Shown: positions 1-5,983 of the stretch, piece by piece
Numbering within the stretch: the first letter of the stretch is position 1
Layout of the letters: the number at the start of each line of letters is the position of its first letter
NCBI GenBank assembly: GCA_030673995.1
Contig: DAOUYU010000067.1
Location: 1-8,718 of the forward strand
Source: Candidatus Aminicenantota bacterium
Lineage (GTDB): Bacteria; Acidobacteriota; Aminicenantia; Aminicenantales; Aminicenantaceae
Direction of reading: 5' to 3'
Length of the DNA: 8,718 bases
The notes under the pieces: generated by a model
The model's input: the letters and a program-made list of their open reading frames with translations, nothing else
Databases searched by the model: none
What the model was told of the DNA's origin: nothing
Position numbers and translations under genes: made by a program

Positions 1-453
1 ATTGATGATCTTGTCCGAAGTATTGATATTATGCCAACAATTTTAGAGATATTAGGAATTAAGCCATTAAAAAATTTTCAAGGCATCAATTTAATGCCAG
101 TAATATCCAGAGGAAATACTAAAAAACTGGATCTAACATCATATGGCGAAACCTTCCTGCCCAAACTAAGACTAGGAGAAGAAGAATTAAGGTCATACAG
201 AACAAAGAATTGGAAATATATAAGATACACAAAAGACAACAAAATAGTAAAAGAAGAACTTTTCTACTTAGAGAATGACCCTAAAGAGCTTCAAAATCTC
301 TCAAAAAGAGGAAAGGGAAAAAGCAAAGAATTTTCTTTACTCTTGGATGAACTCATTGAGCACAACACGAAAATATCAACTCAAAGGAATACTCATTTTA
401 AGATGGATGAAGAAACAATAAGGAAGCTAAAAAGCCTGGGCTACATAAAATGA
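1..453 (+). CDS. Sulfatase (alkaline phosphatase superfamily), C-terminal part
   Basis: This is the 3' end of a gene that enters from outside the window. The frame is open from base 1, and 150 residues are visible before TGA at 451-453. Near the visible N-terminus is the motif VRSIDIMPTILEILGI, which is typical of the region where sulfatases return to the core after the metal-binding domain. The C-terminus shows the pattern common in this superfamily: WKYIRY, then an ELFYLENDPKELQNLS segment (the 'D..ELyDL..DP.E..NL' element), ending in LKSLGYIK. The catalytic Cys/Ser formylglycine motif (CxPxR) lies upstream, out of view, so substrate and sulfatase subtype cannot be judged. Sulfatases hydrolyse sulfate esters on glycans or other substrates, but some relatives are phosphotransferases. 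The gene is convergent with the DUF362 gene that follows; no clear terminator hairpin is seen in the 75-nt gap. Confidence 0.85.
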   Translation: MDDLVRSIDIMPTILEILGIKPLKNFQGINLMPVISRGNTKKLDLTSYGETFLPKLRLGEEELRSYRTKNWKYIRYTKDNKIVKEELFYLENDPKELQNLSKRGKGKSKEFSLLLDELIEHNTKISTQRNTHFKMDEETIRKLKSLGYIK

Positions 454-528
454 TAATGTTATTTAGCGATCTATGAAGTCGAGTACAAAATGACGAAAAA
501 AATAGCTCAAACTCTCTATACCGCTCAT

Positions 529-1605
529 TCAATACCTCCCCCACAGCTCGCCCCACTCTGTTTTTTTAAACCGCCTTATCCTTTTCTTCCCGACGGTCGG
601 ATACCAGAGGATATCATGATAGACATTGCTGGCAAAAGGCGCCCAGACAACCAAAGGTGAATGAAGGAGAAGCTTTTCAAGAAACCTGAGAAAACCAATT
701 CTTAACATTCGGTCGCCCCATATAACAATACTTTTTTTCGTTTTAAACTGGAAATCGAGCTCTGAGATGTCTTCACCGACGATGTCAATTTCTCCAGGAT
801 CGCCAACTCCCAGGCCCATCTCATGGCACATCCGGATGTAAGGGATATCCATCGGCTCAAAACCCATTATTTTTGCAGCTATTGAATCAATGGCTACTGA
901 ATCTGCACCGGCTAAGATTATATTTTTTACCTTGGGCACCATGGTCCTCGGGCCTGCCCCATCACCACAAACCGTGCCGTCCATCACGCTAAACATCCCC
1001 GGGTGAAGCTCTTTTTGCATCAAAACCAAATCCACCAATACTTCATGGATATATTTATGGGCATAATGCCTGACTTCTTTCAATAACCCACCGAAAGCAT
1101 TCTTCACTGCTCCGGTGGTCACGGAATGGCCGTGTGTCTTTACTGTCGGCAGATGGATGACATTTTTCCCTATAAATATCTTTGGTATCTCAATGCCTTC
1201 AGGAAAGATCCGGTCTAATTTCAGCAGCTTGCTCTTGAATTCATACTTAACCCATTCAACATCGGGCAGCGGGATAAACTGCAGATCATTTCTATCCAGT
1301 ATCGGTGCCCACCTGTTATTTTTTGCTCCTTTTACCGGATTAGTCACCACGGTCTTATTCTCGACAGGAAATAATCTCTCTTTCTTATAGCCATCCTGCA
1401 GGAGAGTCTTGACTACCCCTTCCAACTGCCATGGCTGACTGGAGCAGGAGGGAAAATACTTGGTCCAGGACAGATTGAGCTTTATCAAGGTATCATTATC
1501 TTTCGAAATGAAATTCTCGTACTCCGCCATATGCATCAATTCTCTGTAGTCTTCAAGAATTGTCTGGGGTGAAGTTTTCAATACAGCGACTTTTGGCTCT
1601 GCCAT
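529..1605 (-). CDS. DUF362 domain-containing protein
   Basis: A 358-residue protein that matches the DUF362 family by eye. Landmarks are IKLNLSW (about 41-47), LPTVKTHG (152-159), TGAVKNAFGG (164-173), MDGTVCGDGAGP (208-219), DSVAIDSIAAKIMG (235-248) and VGDPGEIDIVG (267-277). The family has no firmly established reaction. Some members are fused to 4Fe-4S ferredoxin domains; this one has only scattered cysteines (54, 213, 260) and no ferredoxin motif. There is no signal peptide; a hydrophobic patch near 311-325 could be a membrane contact. Start ATG at 1605 is supported by GAGGT (minus strand, 1612-1616) 6 nt upstream. That SD lies at the very end of the preceding ubiA-like gene, whose stop is 4 nt away, so the two are almost certainly co-transcribed and probably translationally coupled. 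Family assignment is confident; the role is unknown, possibly linked to the prenyl-phosphate step next door. Confidence 0.85.
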   Translation of the reverse strand: MAEPKVAVLKTSPQTILEDYRELMHMAEYENFISKDNDTLIKLNLSWTKYFPSCSSQPWQLEGVVKTLLQDGYKKERLFPVENKTVVTNPVKGAKNNRWAPILDRNDLQFIPLPDVEWVKYEFKSKLLKLDRIFPEGIEIPKIFIGKNVIHLPTVKTHGHSVTTGAVKNAFGGLLKEVRHYAHKYIHEVLVDLVLMQKELHPGMFSVMDGTVCGDGAGPRTMVPKVKNIILAGADSVAIDSIAAKIMGFEPMDIPYIRMCHEMGLGVGDPGEIDIVGEDISELDFQFKTKKSIVIWGDRMLRIGFLRFLEKLLLHSPLVVWAPFASNVYHDILWYPTVGKKRIRRFKKTEWGELWGRY

Positions 1606-1609
1606 TCAC

Positions 1610-2485
1610 TTACCTCAAATAAAGGATGAAAACCGCCGTTCCAATCCAGAGAAAAATATCTATGAGAAGAGGCTTGTCTTTAATGATCAGGGTCTCGGGA
1701 GTTCCGCCTTCATACCTCTGATGAATGAGGTAAAGATAGCGGAAAATCCCGTAAAGGACAAAAGGAACGGTATAGAGAAGATCTCTTGTTCCAAACTTGG
1801 CCACTGTTTCTGCAGATATAGTATAAAGGCAGTAAGCAATCACAGTTGATGCGGTGACGACAGCAATCATTTGATCCAAAAAGTAAGGATTGTACTCTTC
1901 GAGTATTGGACGGTGGTCCTTAGCCTCATCATCTAAAAGAACAAGCTCATGTCTTCTTTTGCCCATTGCAAGAAAGAGGGCGAGGAGTATGGTACAGATA
2001 AGAAGCCAGGAAGAGAGGGAAACCTCGATAGCCAATCCTCCAGCCACGACACGAATAAGGAACCCGGCTGCAATGACAAATACATCCAGGATTACCACAT
2101 GTTTCAGCCAGAACGAATATGCTATTTGAAGGATAAAATAAACAAGAGTGACAATTAAGAAATTGATATTCAGAGTGACAGCCAAGATAAAAGCCAGTGC
2201 ACTGAGAACGAAAAAAGACAGGATGGCATGTGATTTTTTCAGCCTCCCTGAAGCTAACGGCCTCTTTGATTTTACAGGATGGAGCTTATCCTCTTCGATG
2301 TCCTTAAGGTCGTTAAGAATATAAAGAGCGCTGGAAATAATGCAGAAGCTAACAAAAGCCATAACGGTCTTTGTAACTAGAGAAAAAATGAAAAAATTTT
2401 GAGAAAAAATTAAGGCTGCAAAGATGAAGAAATTCTTAATCCACTGTTGAGGCCGTAAAGAGTTAAAAATTTCTTTCACTACCAT
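1610..2485 (-). CDS. UbiA-family prenyltransferase, decaprenyl-phosphate phosphoribosyltransferase type
   Basis: A 291-residue, strongly hydrophobic polytopic membrane protein of the UbiA superfamily. The first Asp-rich motif is NDLKDIEED (58-66; D59, D62, D66), followed by LHPVKSKRPLASG. The second conserved region is around LDVFVIAAGFLIRVVAGG (133-150), followed by GKRRHEL (175-181). The C-terminal RYLYLIHQRYEGGTPETLI and KDKPLL segment is characteristic of the DPPR-synthase branch (mycobacterial Rv3806c/UbiA) rather than quinone or heme prenyltransferases. Such enzymes transfer 5-phosphoribose from PRPP to a polyprenyl phosphate at the membrane; the product is the precursor of polyprenyl-phosphoryl ribose or arabinose. 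The usual partners (DprE1/DprE2 epimerase, phosphatase) are not in view. Upstream on the coding strand is AAAAGG, about 10 nt from ATG, a weak SD. The exact prenyl donor is inferred, and other phosphosugar acceptors are possible. Confidence 0.82.
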   Translation of the reverse strand: MVVKEIFNSLRPQQWIKNFFIFAALIFSQNFFIFSLVTKTVMAFVSFCIISSALYILNDLKDIEEDKLHPVKSKRPLASGRLKKSHAILSFFVLSALAFILAVTLNINFLIVTLVYFILQIAYSFWLKHVVILDVFVIAAGFLIRVVAGGLAIEVSLSSWLLICTILLALFLAMGKRRHELVLLDDEAKDHRPILEEYNPYFLDQMIAVVTASTVIAYCLYTISAETVAKFGTRDLLYTVPFVLYGIFRYLYLIHQRYEGGTPETLIIKDKPLLIDIFLWIGTAVFILYLR

Positions 2486-2489
2486 CGAA

Positions 2490-2519
2490 TGTATACCTTT
2501 TATATATTTTTTTATTCAA
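2490..2519 (-). promoter_or_regulatory. Possible promoter of UbiA-type gene
   Basis: TTGAAT (2514-2519) and TATACA (2490-2495) on the minus strand are 18 nt apart in a very AT-rich 47-nt gap. The -10 would end only 4 nt before ATG, and an SD-like AAAAGG overlaps the spacer, so this may be fortuitous AT-richness. Confidence 0.2.
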
Positions 2520-2532
2520 TAATTCAATTATA

Positions 2533-3441
2533 CTAGCCTGAACTTTCAAAAAGACGATAGCCCGAGCGTGCCAGATAAACTCCCAACAAAATGATCAAGG
2601 TTCCACCGACTTGTAAAAGGGTTATCCTTTCAGAGAGAATGATATAGGCAAATACAATGGTTAAAACAGGAGTGATATTTCCATAAATGGCTGTTTTGGT
2701 GTTCCCCACTCTCTTAACCGAGGAATACCAGAAGATATAACTGATACAGATCGCAAAGAGTGCAGAATAGACAAGTCCAGCCCAGGCCATAAAAGACAAT
2801 CCATTCCAGTCAAGCTGGACGATATCTCGAACAGAAAAAGGAAGATAAAACAATGCACCGAATGACAGAGTTATCGAAACAAATTTTAAAGGAGAGATCC
2901 TCTTCAAGAAAGGTCTTGAAAAGACCGTATAAACAGCCCAGAAAAGATTTCCTGAAAATATCATCAAGTCACCCTTCATGTTTTGCCACGAAAAATGAAA
3001 AGCTCCGGTCTTTGTGATGACAAAATAAAAGCCGATAAAGGAGACGAGAATTCCTATCCATGCAATCCTATGTATTTTTTCATGCTTCAACAGAGTGCTT
3101 AACAGGGCTATAAACACAGGCGTCATAGCCATGATGATGGCTGTATTGGAAGCAGTCGTCCAGTTTATTCCGTGAATAAAAAATAACTGAAAAAAAGTGT
3201 TGCCGATAATGCCGAGAATAATCAATTTCCATAGATCTGATCTTGATAGAGAAAATCCCTCTTTGCTGATTGAAAAGACAATAATCAAAACCAAAGCAGA
3301 CAAAAATAAGCGAATTCCATTAAATCCCAGAGGAGAGAATTCCCGAAGGGCTATTTTGATACATGGGAAATTTATGGCCCAGAACAACACCGCTAAAAGC
3401 ATAAATAAATCTGTGGCACCAAACTTCTTGTATTCTTCCAT
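2533..3441 (-). CDS. EamA/DMT-family transporter (10-TM)
   Basis: A 302-residue integral membrane protein of the drug/metabolite transporter superfamily, with two tandem EamA repeats (about 10-142 and 155-293) of about five helices each. Recognisable elements are FWAINFPCIKIALREFSP in helix 1-2, TTASNTAIIMAMTPVFIALLS in repeat 1, and its counterpart GNTKTAIYGNITPVLTIVFA followed by ILSERIT in repeat 2. The short basic C-terminus (RSGYRLFES) is typical. These proteins export or exchange small metabolites such as amino acids, nucleosides or sugars; the substrate cannot be read from the sequence. No SD precedes ATG at 3441. Instead TATAAT lies only 11 nt upstream on the coding strand, so the transcript may be nearly leaderless. 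The gene ends 47 nt before the UbiA-type gene on the same strand, which has its own promoter-like hexamers. Confidence 0.85.
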   Translation of the reverse strand: MEEYKKFGATDLFMLLAVLFWAINFPCIKIALREFSPLGFNGIRLFLSALVLIIVFSISKEGFSLSRSDLWKLIILGIIGNTFFQLFFIHGINWTTASNTAIIMAMTPVFIALLSTLLKHEKIHRIAWIGILVSFIGFYFVITKTGAFHFSWQNMKGDLMIFSGNLFWAVYTVFSRPFLKRISPLKFVSITLSFGALFYLPFSVRDIVQLDWNGLSFMAWAGLVYSALFAICISYIFWYSSVKRVGNTKTAIYGNITPVLTIVFAYIILSERITLLQVGGTLIILLGVYLARSGYRLFESSG

Positions 3442-3452
3442 ATGAACAAAAA

Positions 3453-3458
3453 ATTATA
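3453..3458 (-). promoter_or_regulatory. Candidate -10 box for EamA-type gene
   Basis: A perfect TATAAT on the minus strand, 11 nt upstream of the EamA ATG. The best -35 candidate, TTGTGC (3478-3483), is weak and 19 nt away. Together with the missing SD this suggests a separate promoter with a very short leader; the evidence is the hexamer and its position only. Confidence 0.35.
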
Positions 3459-3542
3459 GTGGATAAATCAAAAAAAGGCACAAAAGAATAAAAACAGAGG
3501 AGCTAATGTACAACAAAGCGTAAAAAAAGTAAAAATATTGCT

Positions 3543-3971
3543 CTATTTTGATCTCTTTCTCAACCGCGGATAATGAGCTTCCACAACAGACTTCATTCCA
3601 CCTCTCGGGTTGAATTCTCCTGTGACTACAGCCCGTGCCGGCTGGCAGGCTTTTACTATATCCTTTAGTATACGATTAACGGCATTCTCATAAAAAATCC
3701 CCAGGTCTCTGTAGGCAAGGAGATACATTTTCAAAGATTTAAGCTCAAGACAGCTCTTCTCAGGAACATAATGAATGATTATGGTTCCGAAGTCAGGCAG
3801 CCCTGTTTTAGGACAAACTGAAGTAAACTCGGGATATTCAATTTTTATCTCATAATCAGGGAATTGATTGGGGAAAGCCTCGATTGGCGGCAGTTTTTCC
3901 TTTAAGCCAGCCGTTGCTTCCTTTTCGGTTATTCGAGACGTCGTCTTTTCTTTTTTAACTTCTTTCTCCAT
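3543..3971 (-). CDS. queF: NADPH-dependent 7-cyano-7-deazaguanine reductase QueF (type I)
   Basis: A 142-residue protein of the short (unimodular, YkvM-type) QueF class, which reduces preQ0 to preQ1 for queuosine synthesis in the wobble position of tRNA. Key elements are EFTSVCPKTGLPDFGT, with nucleophile Cys53 and proton donor Asp60 (equivalent to B. subtilis Cys55/Asp62), the QueF motif ELKSLKMY (76-83) that binds NADPH, and FNPRGG (120-125). The segment YRDLGIFYENAVNRI carries Glu95, matching the substrate-binding Glu97 of B. subtilis, but a Tyr (94) where B. subtilis has His96. The N-terminal 25 residues are Lys/Glu-rich and probably disordered. No SD precedes ATG at 3971; a promoter with TATACT 8 nt upstream suggests a leaderless message. 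No other queuosine genes are in view. Assignment is very secure. Confidence 0.95.
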   Translation of the reverse strand: MEKEVKKEKTTSRITEKEATAGLKEKLPPIEAFPNQFPDYEIKIEYPEFTSVCPKTGLPDFGTIIIHYVPEKSCLELKSLKMYLLAYRDLGIFYENAVNRILKDIVKACQPARAVVTGEFNPRGGMKSVVEAHYPRLRKRSK

Positions 3972-3979
3972 TTTTTTGC

Positions 3980-4008
3980 AGTATATACCAACATTTTACA
4001 GAAAACAA
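3980..4008 (-). promoter_or_regulatory. Candidate sigma70-like promoter of queF
   Basis: On the minus strand, TTGTTT (4003-4008) and TATACT (3980-3985) are separated by 17 nt. The -10 box ends 8 nt before the queF ATG, which would put the transcription start at or within a base or two of the start codon. No Shine-Dalgarno sequence is present in this spacer (GCAAAAAA). No preQ1 riboswitch fits in so short a leader. Confidence 0.5.
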
Positions 4009-4057
4009 TATGAGTCCTTCGGCAAGCTGAGAAAGAGATATCTTCGATCAACCTAAA

Positions 4058-4078
4058 AAGCAGAAAACTTCGCTGCTT
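4058..4078. repeat. Inverted repeat in the queF/DUF6485 divergent region
   Basis: AAGCAG (4058-4063) and CTGCTT (4073-4078) form a perfect 6-bp stem with a 9-nt loop. On the minus strand the stem is followed by a short T-run, resembling a weak terminator that would act against readthrough toward queF. No minus-strand gene lies upstream of it, so the role is uncertain. Confidence 0.35.
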
Positions 4079-4124
4079 ATTCATGGATAAAAAGTAACGA
4101 ATGGAAATAAAAAATCTTATGTTT

Positions 4125-4151
4125 TTGATTCGGCTTTCTTTTTGATATAAT
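4125..4151 (+). promoter_or_regulatory. Candidate promoter of the DUF6485-radical SAM operon
   Basis: A perfect TATAAT lies at 4146-4151. A TTGATT at 4125-4130 gives a 15-nt spacer; the overlapping TTTGAT gives 16. Predicted start is about 4157-4159, exactly where a long hairpin begins, leaving a 5' leader of roughly 108 nt before the DUF6485 ATG. It faces the plus-strand gene block and no other promoter of similar quality is seen in the 294-nt divergent region. Confidence 0.5.
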
Positions 4152-4155
4152 GGCT

Positions 4156-4186
4156 AATCCGTCGAAACGATTTCGAGACGGGAATT
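4156..4186 (+). promoter_or_regulatory. Hairpin / palindromic operator-like element at the operon start
   Basis: CCG (4159-4161) plus TCGAAA (4162-4167) pair with TTTCGA (4171-4176) and CGG (4179-4181) around a 3-nt loop CGA, with a 2-nt bulge; AAT (4156-4158) can add pairs with ATT (4184-4186). It begins immediately downstream of the TATAAT box. As DNA it contains a 15-bp interrupted palindrome TCGAAACGATTTCGA that could be a repressor site; as RNA it would cap the 5' end of the transcript. No T-run follows, so it is not an intrinsic terminator. Confidence 0.5.
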
Positions 4187-4265
4187 TACAATTATCTGGC
4201 ACAAAAATCTCCATGAAAAAAACCTTCTTTGAGAATAAGAGATTAAATTAAAAACGGAGTTTGTC

Positions 4266-4469
4266 ATGAGAGAATGTCAAATTGAAAAAAATCTTAAGAA
4301 CTGCAATTGCACCTGGGAACCGTGCAGCCATAAAGGAATCTGCTGCGAATGCATTCAGTATCACTGGGGTATGAAAGAACTTCCTGCCTGCCTCTTTCCT
4401 GATGATGTTGAAAGAACGTATGACCGTTCCATAAAAAAATTCATTGAAATTTACAAAGATAGAGTTTAA
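4266..4469 (+). CDS. Small cysteine-rich protein, DUF6485 family
   Basis: A 67-residue protein with eight cysteines in its first 42 residues (C4, C13, C15, C20, C26, C27, C29, C42), in the pattern NCNCTWEPCSHKGICCECI followed by LPACLFP. This fits the DUF6485 family of small cysteine-rich proteins as I recall it. The spacing suggests binding of zinc or an Fe-S cluster; there is no signal peptide, so it is probably cytoplasmic. The C-terminal third (about 46-67) is a charged helix without cysteine. The start is well supported: GGAG at 4256-4259 lies 6 nt before ATG. The gene leads the plus-strand operon and ends 11 nt before the radical SAM gene, so the two are surely co-expressed. It could be an accessory or metal-delivery protein for the enzyme behind it, but that is inference. 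An antisense frame over it is not credible. Confidence 0.8.
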   Translation: MRECQIEKNLKNCNCTWEPCSHKGICCECIQYHWGMKELPACLFPDDVERTYDRSIKKFIEIYKDRV

Positions 4470-4480
4470 TAACAGAGACA

Positions 4481-5428
4481 TTGAGTTTAGAACAAGACAA
4501 AAACCATACCATTCACATCTACGGGCCTGTTCCCTCGAGACGCCTTGGCTTCTCTCTGGGGGTAGATATCATTCCCTTTAAAACCTGTTCTCTTGACTGC
4601 ATCTACTGTCAACTTGGCCCAACCAGTCGAAAGACTATCCGGAGAAAAGAATATTTCTCATCTGCAAGAATTCTTTCTCAAATTAAAAAGAAAATTTCCT
4701 CAGGACAGCGAATTGATTACATAACATTTTCCGGCTCAGGAGAACCAACCTTAAACAAGGCCCTTGGGAGACTCATCAGAGAGATCAAAAAAATTACATC
4801 AGCTCCCGTGGCAGTCTTAACCAACAGTACACTTTTCTCTAGAAAAATCGTTAGGAAGGCTTTAATGGCGGCAGACCTGGTGGTTCCCTCCCTTGATGCT
4901 GCAACCCAGGAGGCTTTTGTCCAAGTCAATCGGCCTCATTCCTCCCTTAAGATTGACAAAATCATTAAAGGACTTCAAATGTTTCGCCAAGAATTCAAGG
5001 GCTCGATCTGGCTTGAGATCATGCTGGTTAAAGGAATGAACGATTCACCTTCACACCTCCGCAAGCTTAAAGAAGCCGTAGCCCCAGTAAAGCCAGATAA
5101 AATCCAGCTAAACACGGTTATCCGTCCTCCGGCAGAAAAATTTGCCCGCCCCTTGATCTTGAGAGAGCTTGAGAAGTTAAAAAAGCTCTTTGGGGAAAAC
5201 TGCGAAATAATTGCTGAATTCGACAAAAAAGCACAAATACCGGCATCAGAAAACCTGGAAAGAGCTATTTTTTCCCTCATTCAAAGAAGACCGGTAACTC
5301 TTTCGGATATCTCCGCCTCGTTAGGAAAGCACAAGAATGAAATTATAAAATATCTTAATTTCCTCCTTGAGGAAGATAAAATTAAGCTCGTCATCCACAA
5401 GGGTTTAAAATATTATGAACCAAGATAA
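4481..5428 (+). CDS. Radical SAM protein, COG0731 (TYW1-like Fe-S oxidoreductase) type
   Basis: A 315-residue radical SAM enzyme. The N-terminal signature YGPVPSRRLGFSLGVDI (14-30) precedes the CxxxCxxC cluster motif CSLDCIYCQLG (C36, C40, C43), which binds the 4Fe-4S cluster and SAM. FSGSGEPT (83-90) is the SAM-binding 'GGE-like' motif. The barrel runs to about residue 250. The last 60 residues (about 258-315), with RPVTLSDISASLGKHKNEII and a beta-wing ending YYEP, look like a winged-helix domain. The substrate is unknown. The start is TTG at 4481: an in-frame stop lies just upstream, no ATG or GTG occurs before the conserved N-terminal motif, and only a poor SD (GAGA, 2-3 nt away) is present, so translation may depend on coupling to DUF6485, 11 nt upstream. 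Family assignment is firm; function open. Confidence 0.88.
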   Translation: MSLEQDKNHTIHIYGPVPSRRLGFSLGVDIIPFKTCSLDCIYCQLGPTSRKTIRRKEYFSSARILSQIKKKISSGQRIDYITFSGSGEPTLNKALGRLIREIKKITSAPVAVLTNSTLFSRKIVRKALMAADLVVPSLDAATQEAFVQVNRPHSSLKIDKIIKGLQMFRQEFKGSIWLEIMLVKGMNDSPSHLRKLKEAVAPVKPDKIQLNTVIRPPAEKFARPLILRELEKLKKLFGENCEIIAEFDKKAQIPASENLERAIFSLIQRRPVTLSDISASLGKHKNEIIKYLNFLLEEDKIKLVIHKGLKYYEPR

Positions 5429-5462
5429 CCTGGATCGTTATACACTCAATACAACGGAATAA

Positions 5463-5978
5463 ATGATGAAAGAAGCCAAAGACCTGCCAAAGAAAGAGAT
5501 CCTTGAACTCTTGAAAGACGCTTCAAAAAATTGGCTTGCCCATGACGGCCTCTGGTTTCGAGCTGTGGAGGATAAATACGGCATCGAGGCTGCCATGGAG
5601 CTTGACCGTAAAGCCTGGGAAAAATTCACTGTCATTGAAGCCAAAAAAATTATGAAAAGACTGGGGATAGAACAGGGAGGAGGAATCCCTGCCCTGGCTC
5701 AAGCTCTCAAATTCAGACTTTATGCGCATATCAATGTCCAGGAAATAGAAGAAGCGAGTGACACACACTGTGTTTTCCACATGAACAGATGCCGCGTCCA
5801 GGAGGCAAGAAAAAGGCAAGGGCTGCCTGATTTTCCCTGCAAACCCATAGGGATCGTCGAATATAGCAGATTTGCCAAGACTATAGACCCCAGGATAAAA
5901 ACAAAATGTCTGGTCTGTCCGCCAGATCCCCATCCTCACGATGTCTGGTGTTCCTGGGAATTCCGTCTTGAACCTTAG
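5463..5978 (+). CDS. DUF6125-like cysteine-rich cytosolic protein
   Basis: A 171-residue protein resembling the DUF6125 family, distantly like L-2-amino-thiazoline-4-carboxylate hydrolase-type proteins. The N-terminal part is helical, with AHDGLWFRAVEDKYGIEAA (26-44). The C-terminal part holds the conserved polar core: MNRCRVQEARKRQGLPDFPC (C110, C126), then IDPRIK, KCLVCPPDPHPHD and WCSWEF (C149, C152, C163). The Cys/His-rich C-terminus could bind a metal or cluster. No signal peptide or membrane segment is present. There are two adjacent ATGs, 5463 and 5466; GGA at 5456-5458 is 4 nt from the first and 7 nt from the second, so the second (170 residues) may be used. It lies 34 nt after the radical SAM gene and 5 nt before the methyltransferase gene. 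Reaction unknown; I am fairly sure of the family and not of any activity. Confidence 0.75.
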   Translation: MMKEAKDLPKKEILELLKDASKNWLAHDGLWFRAVEDKYGIEAAMELDRKAWEKFTVIEAKKIMKRLGIEQGGGIPALAQALKFRLYAHINVQEIEEASDTHCVFHMNRCRVQEARKRQGLPDFPCKPIGIVEYSRFAKTIDPRIKTKCLVCPPDPHPHDVWCSWEFRLEP

Positions 5979-5983
5979 CTTTA

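Noticed and set aside
454..528. Bidirectional terminator between the sulfatase and DUF362 genes
   Set aside because: I found only A/T runs and no convincing stem in the 75-nt convergent gap.
1115..1390. 91-codon plus-strand open frame
   Set aside because: It is antisense to the DUF362 gene over its conserved core; a shadow frame.
3506..3520. Five-codon minigene (ATG TAC AAC AAA GCG TAA) with AGGAG upstream on the plus strand
   Set aside because: It is too short to support, and it lies between two minus-strand genes with no plus-strand promoter seen.
4248..4481. 77-codon minus-strand open frame
   Set aside because: It is antisense to the DUF6485 gene, which has a proper SD and a recognisable Cys pattern.
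4975..5280. 101-codon minus-strand open frame
   Set aside because: It is antisense to the radical SAM gene and shows no family features.
5523..5939. 138-codon minus-strand open frame
   Set aside because: It lies wholly antisense to the DUF6125-like gene, whose conserved Cys motifs are clearly the coded product; it has no recognisable domain.
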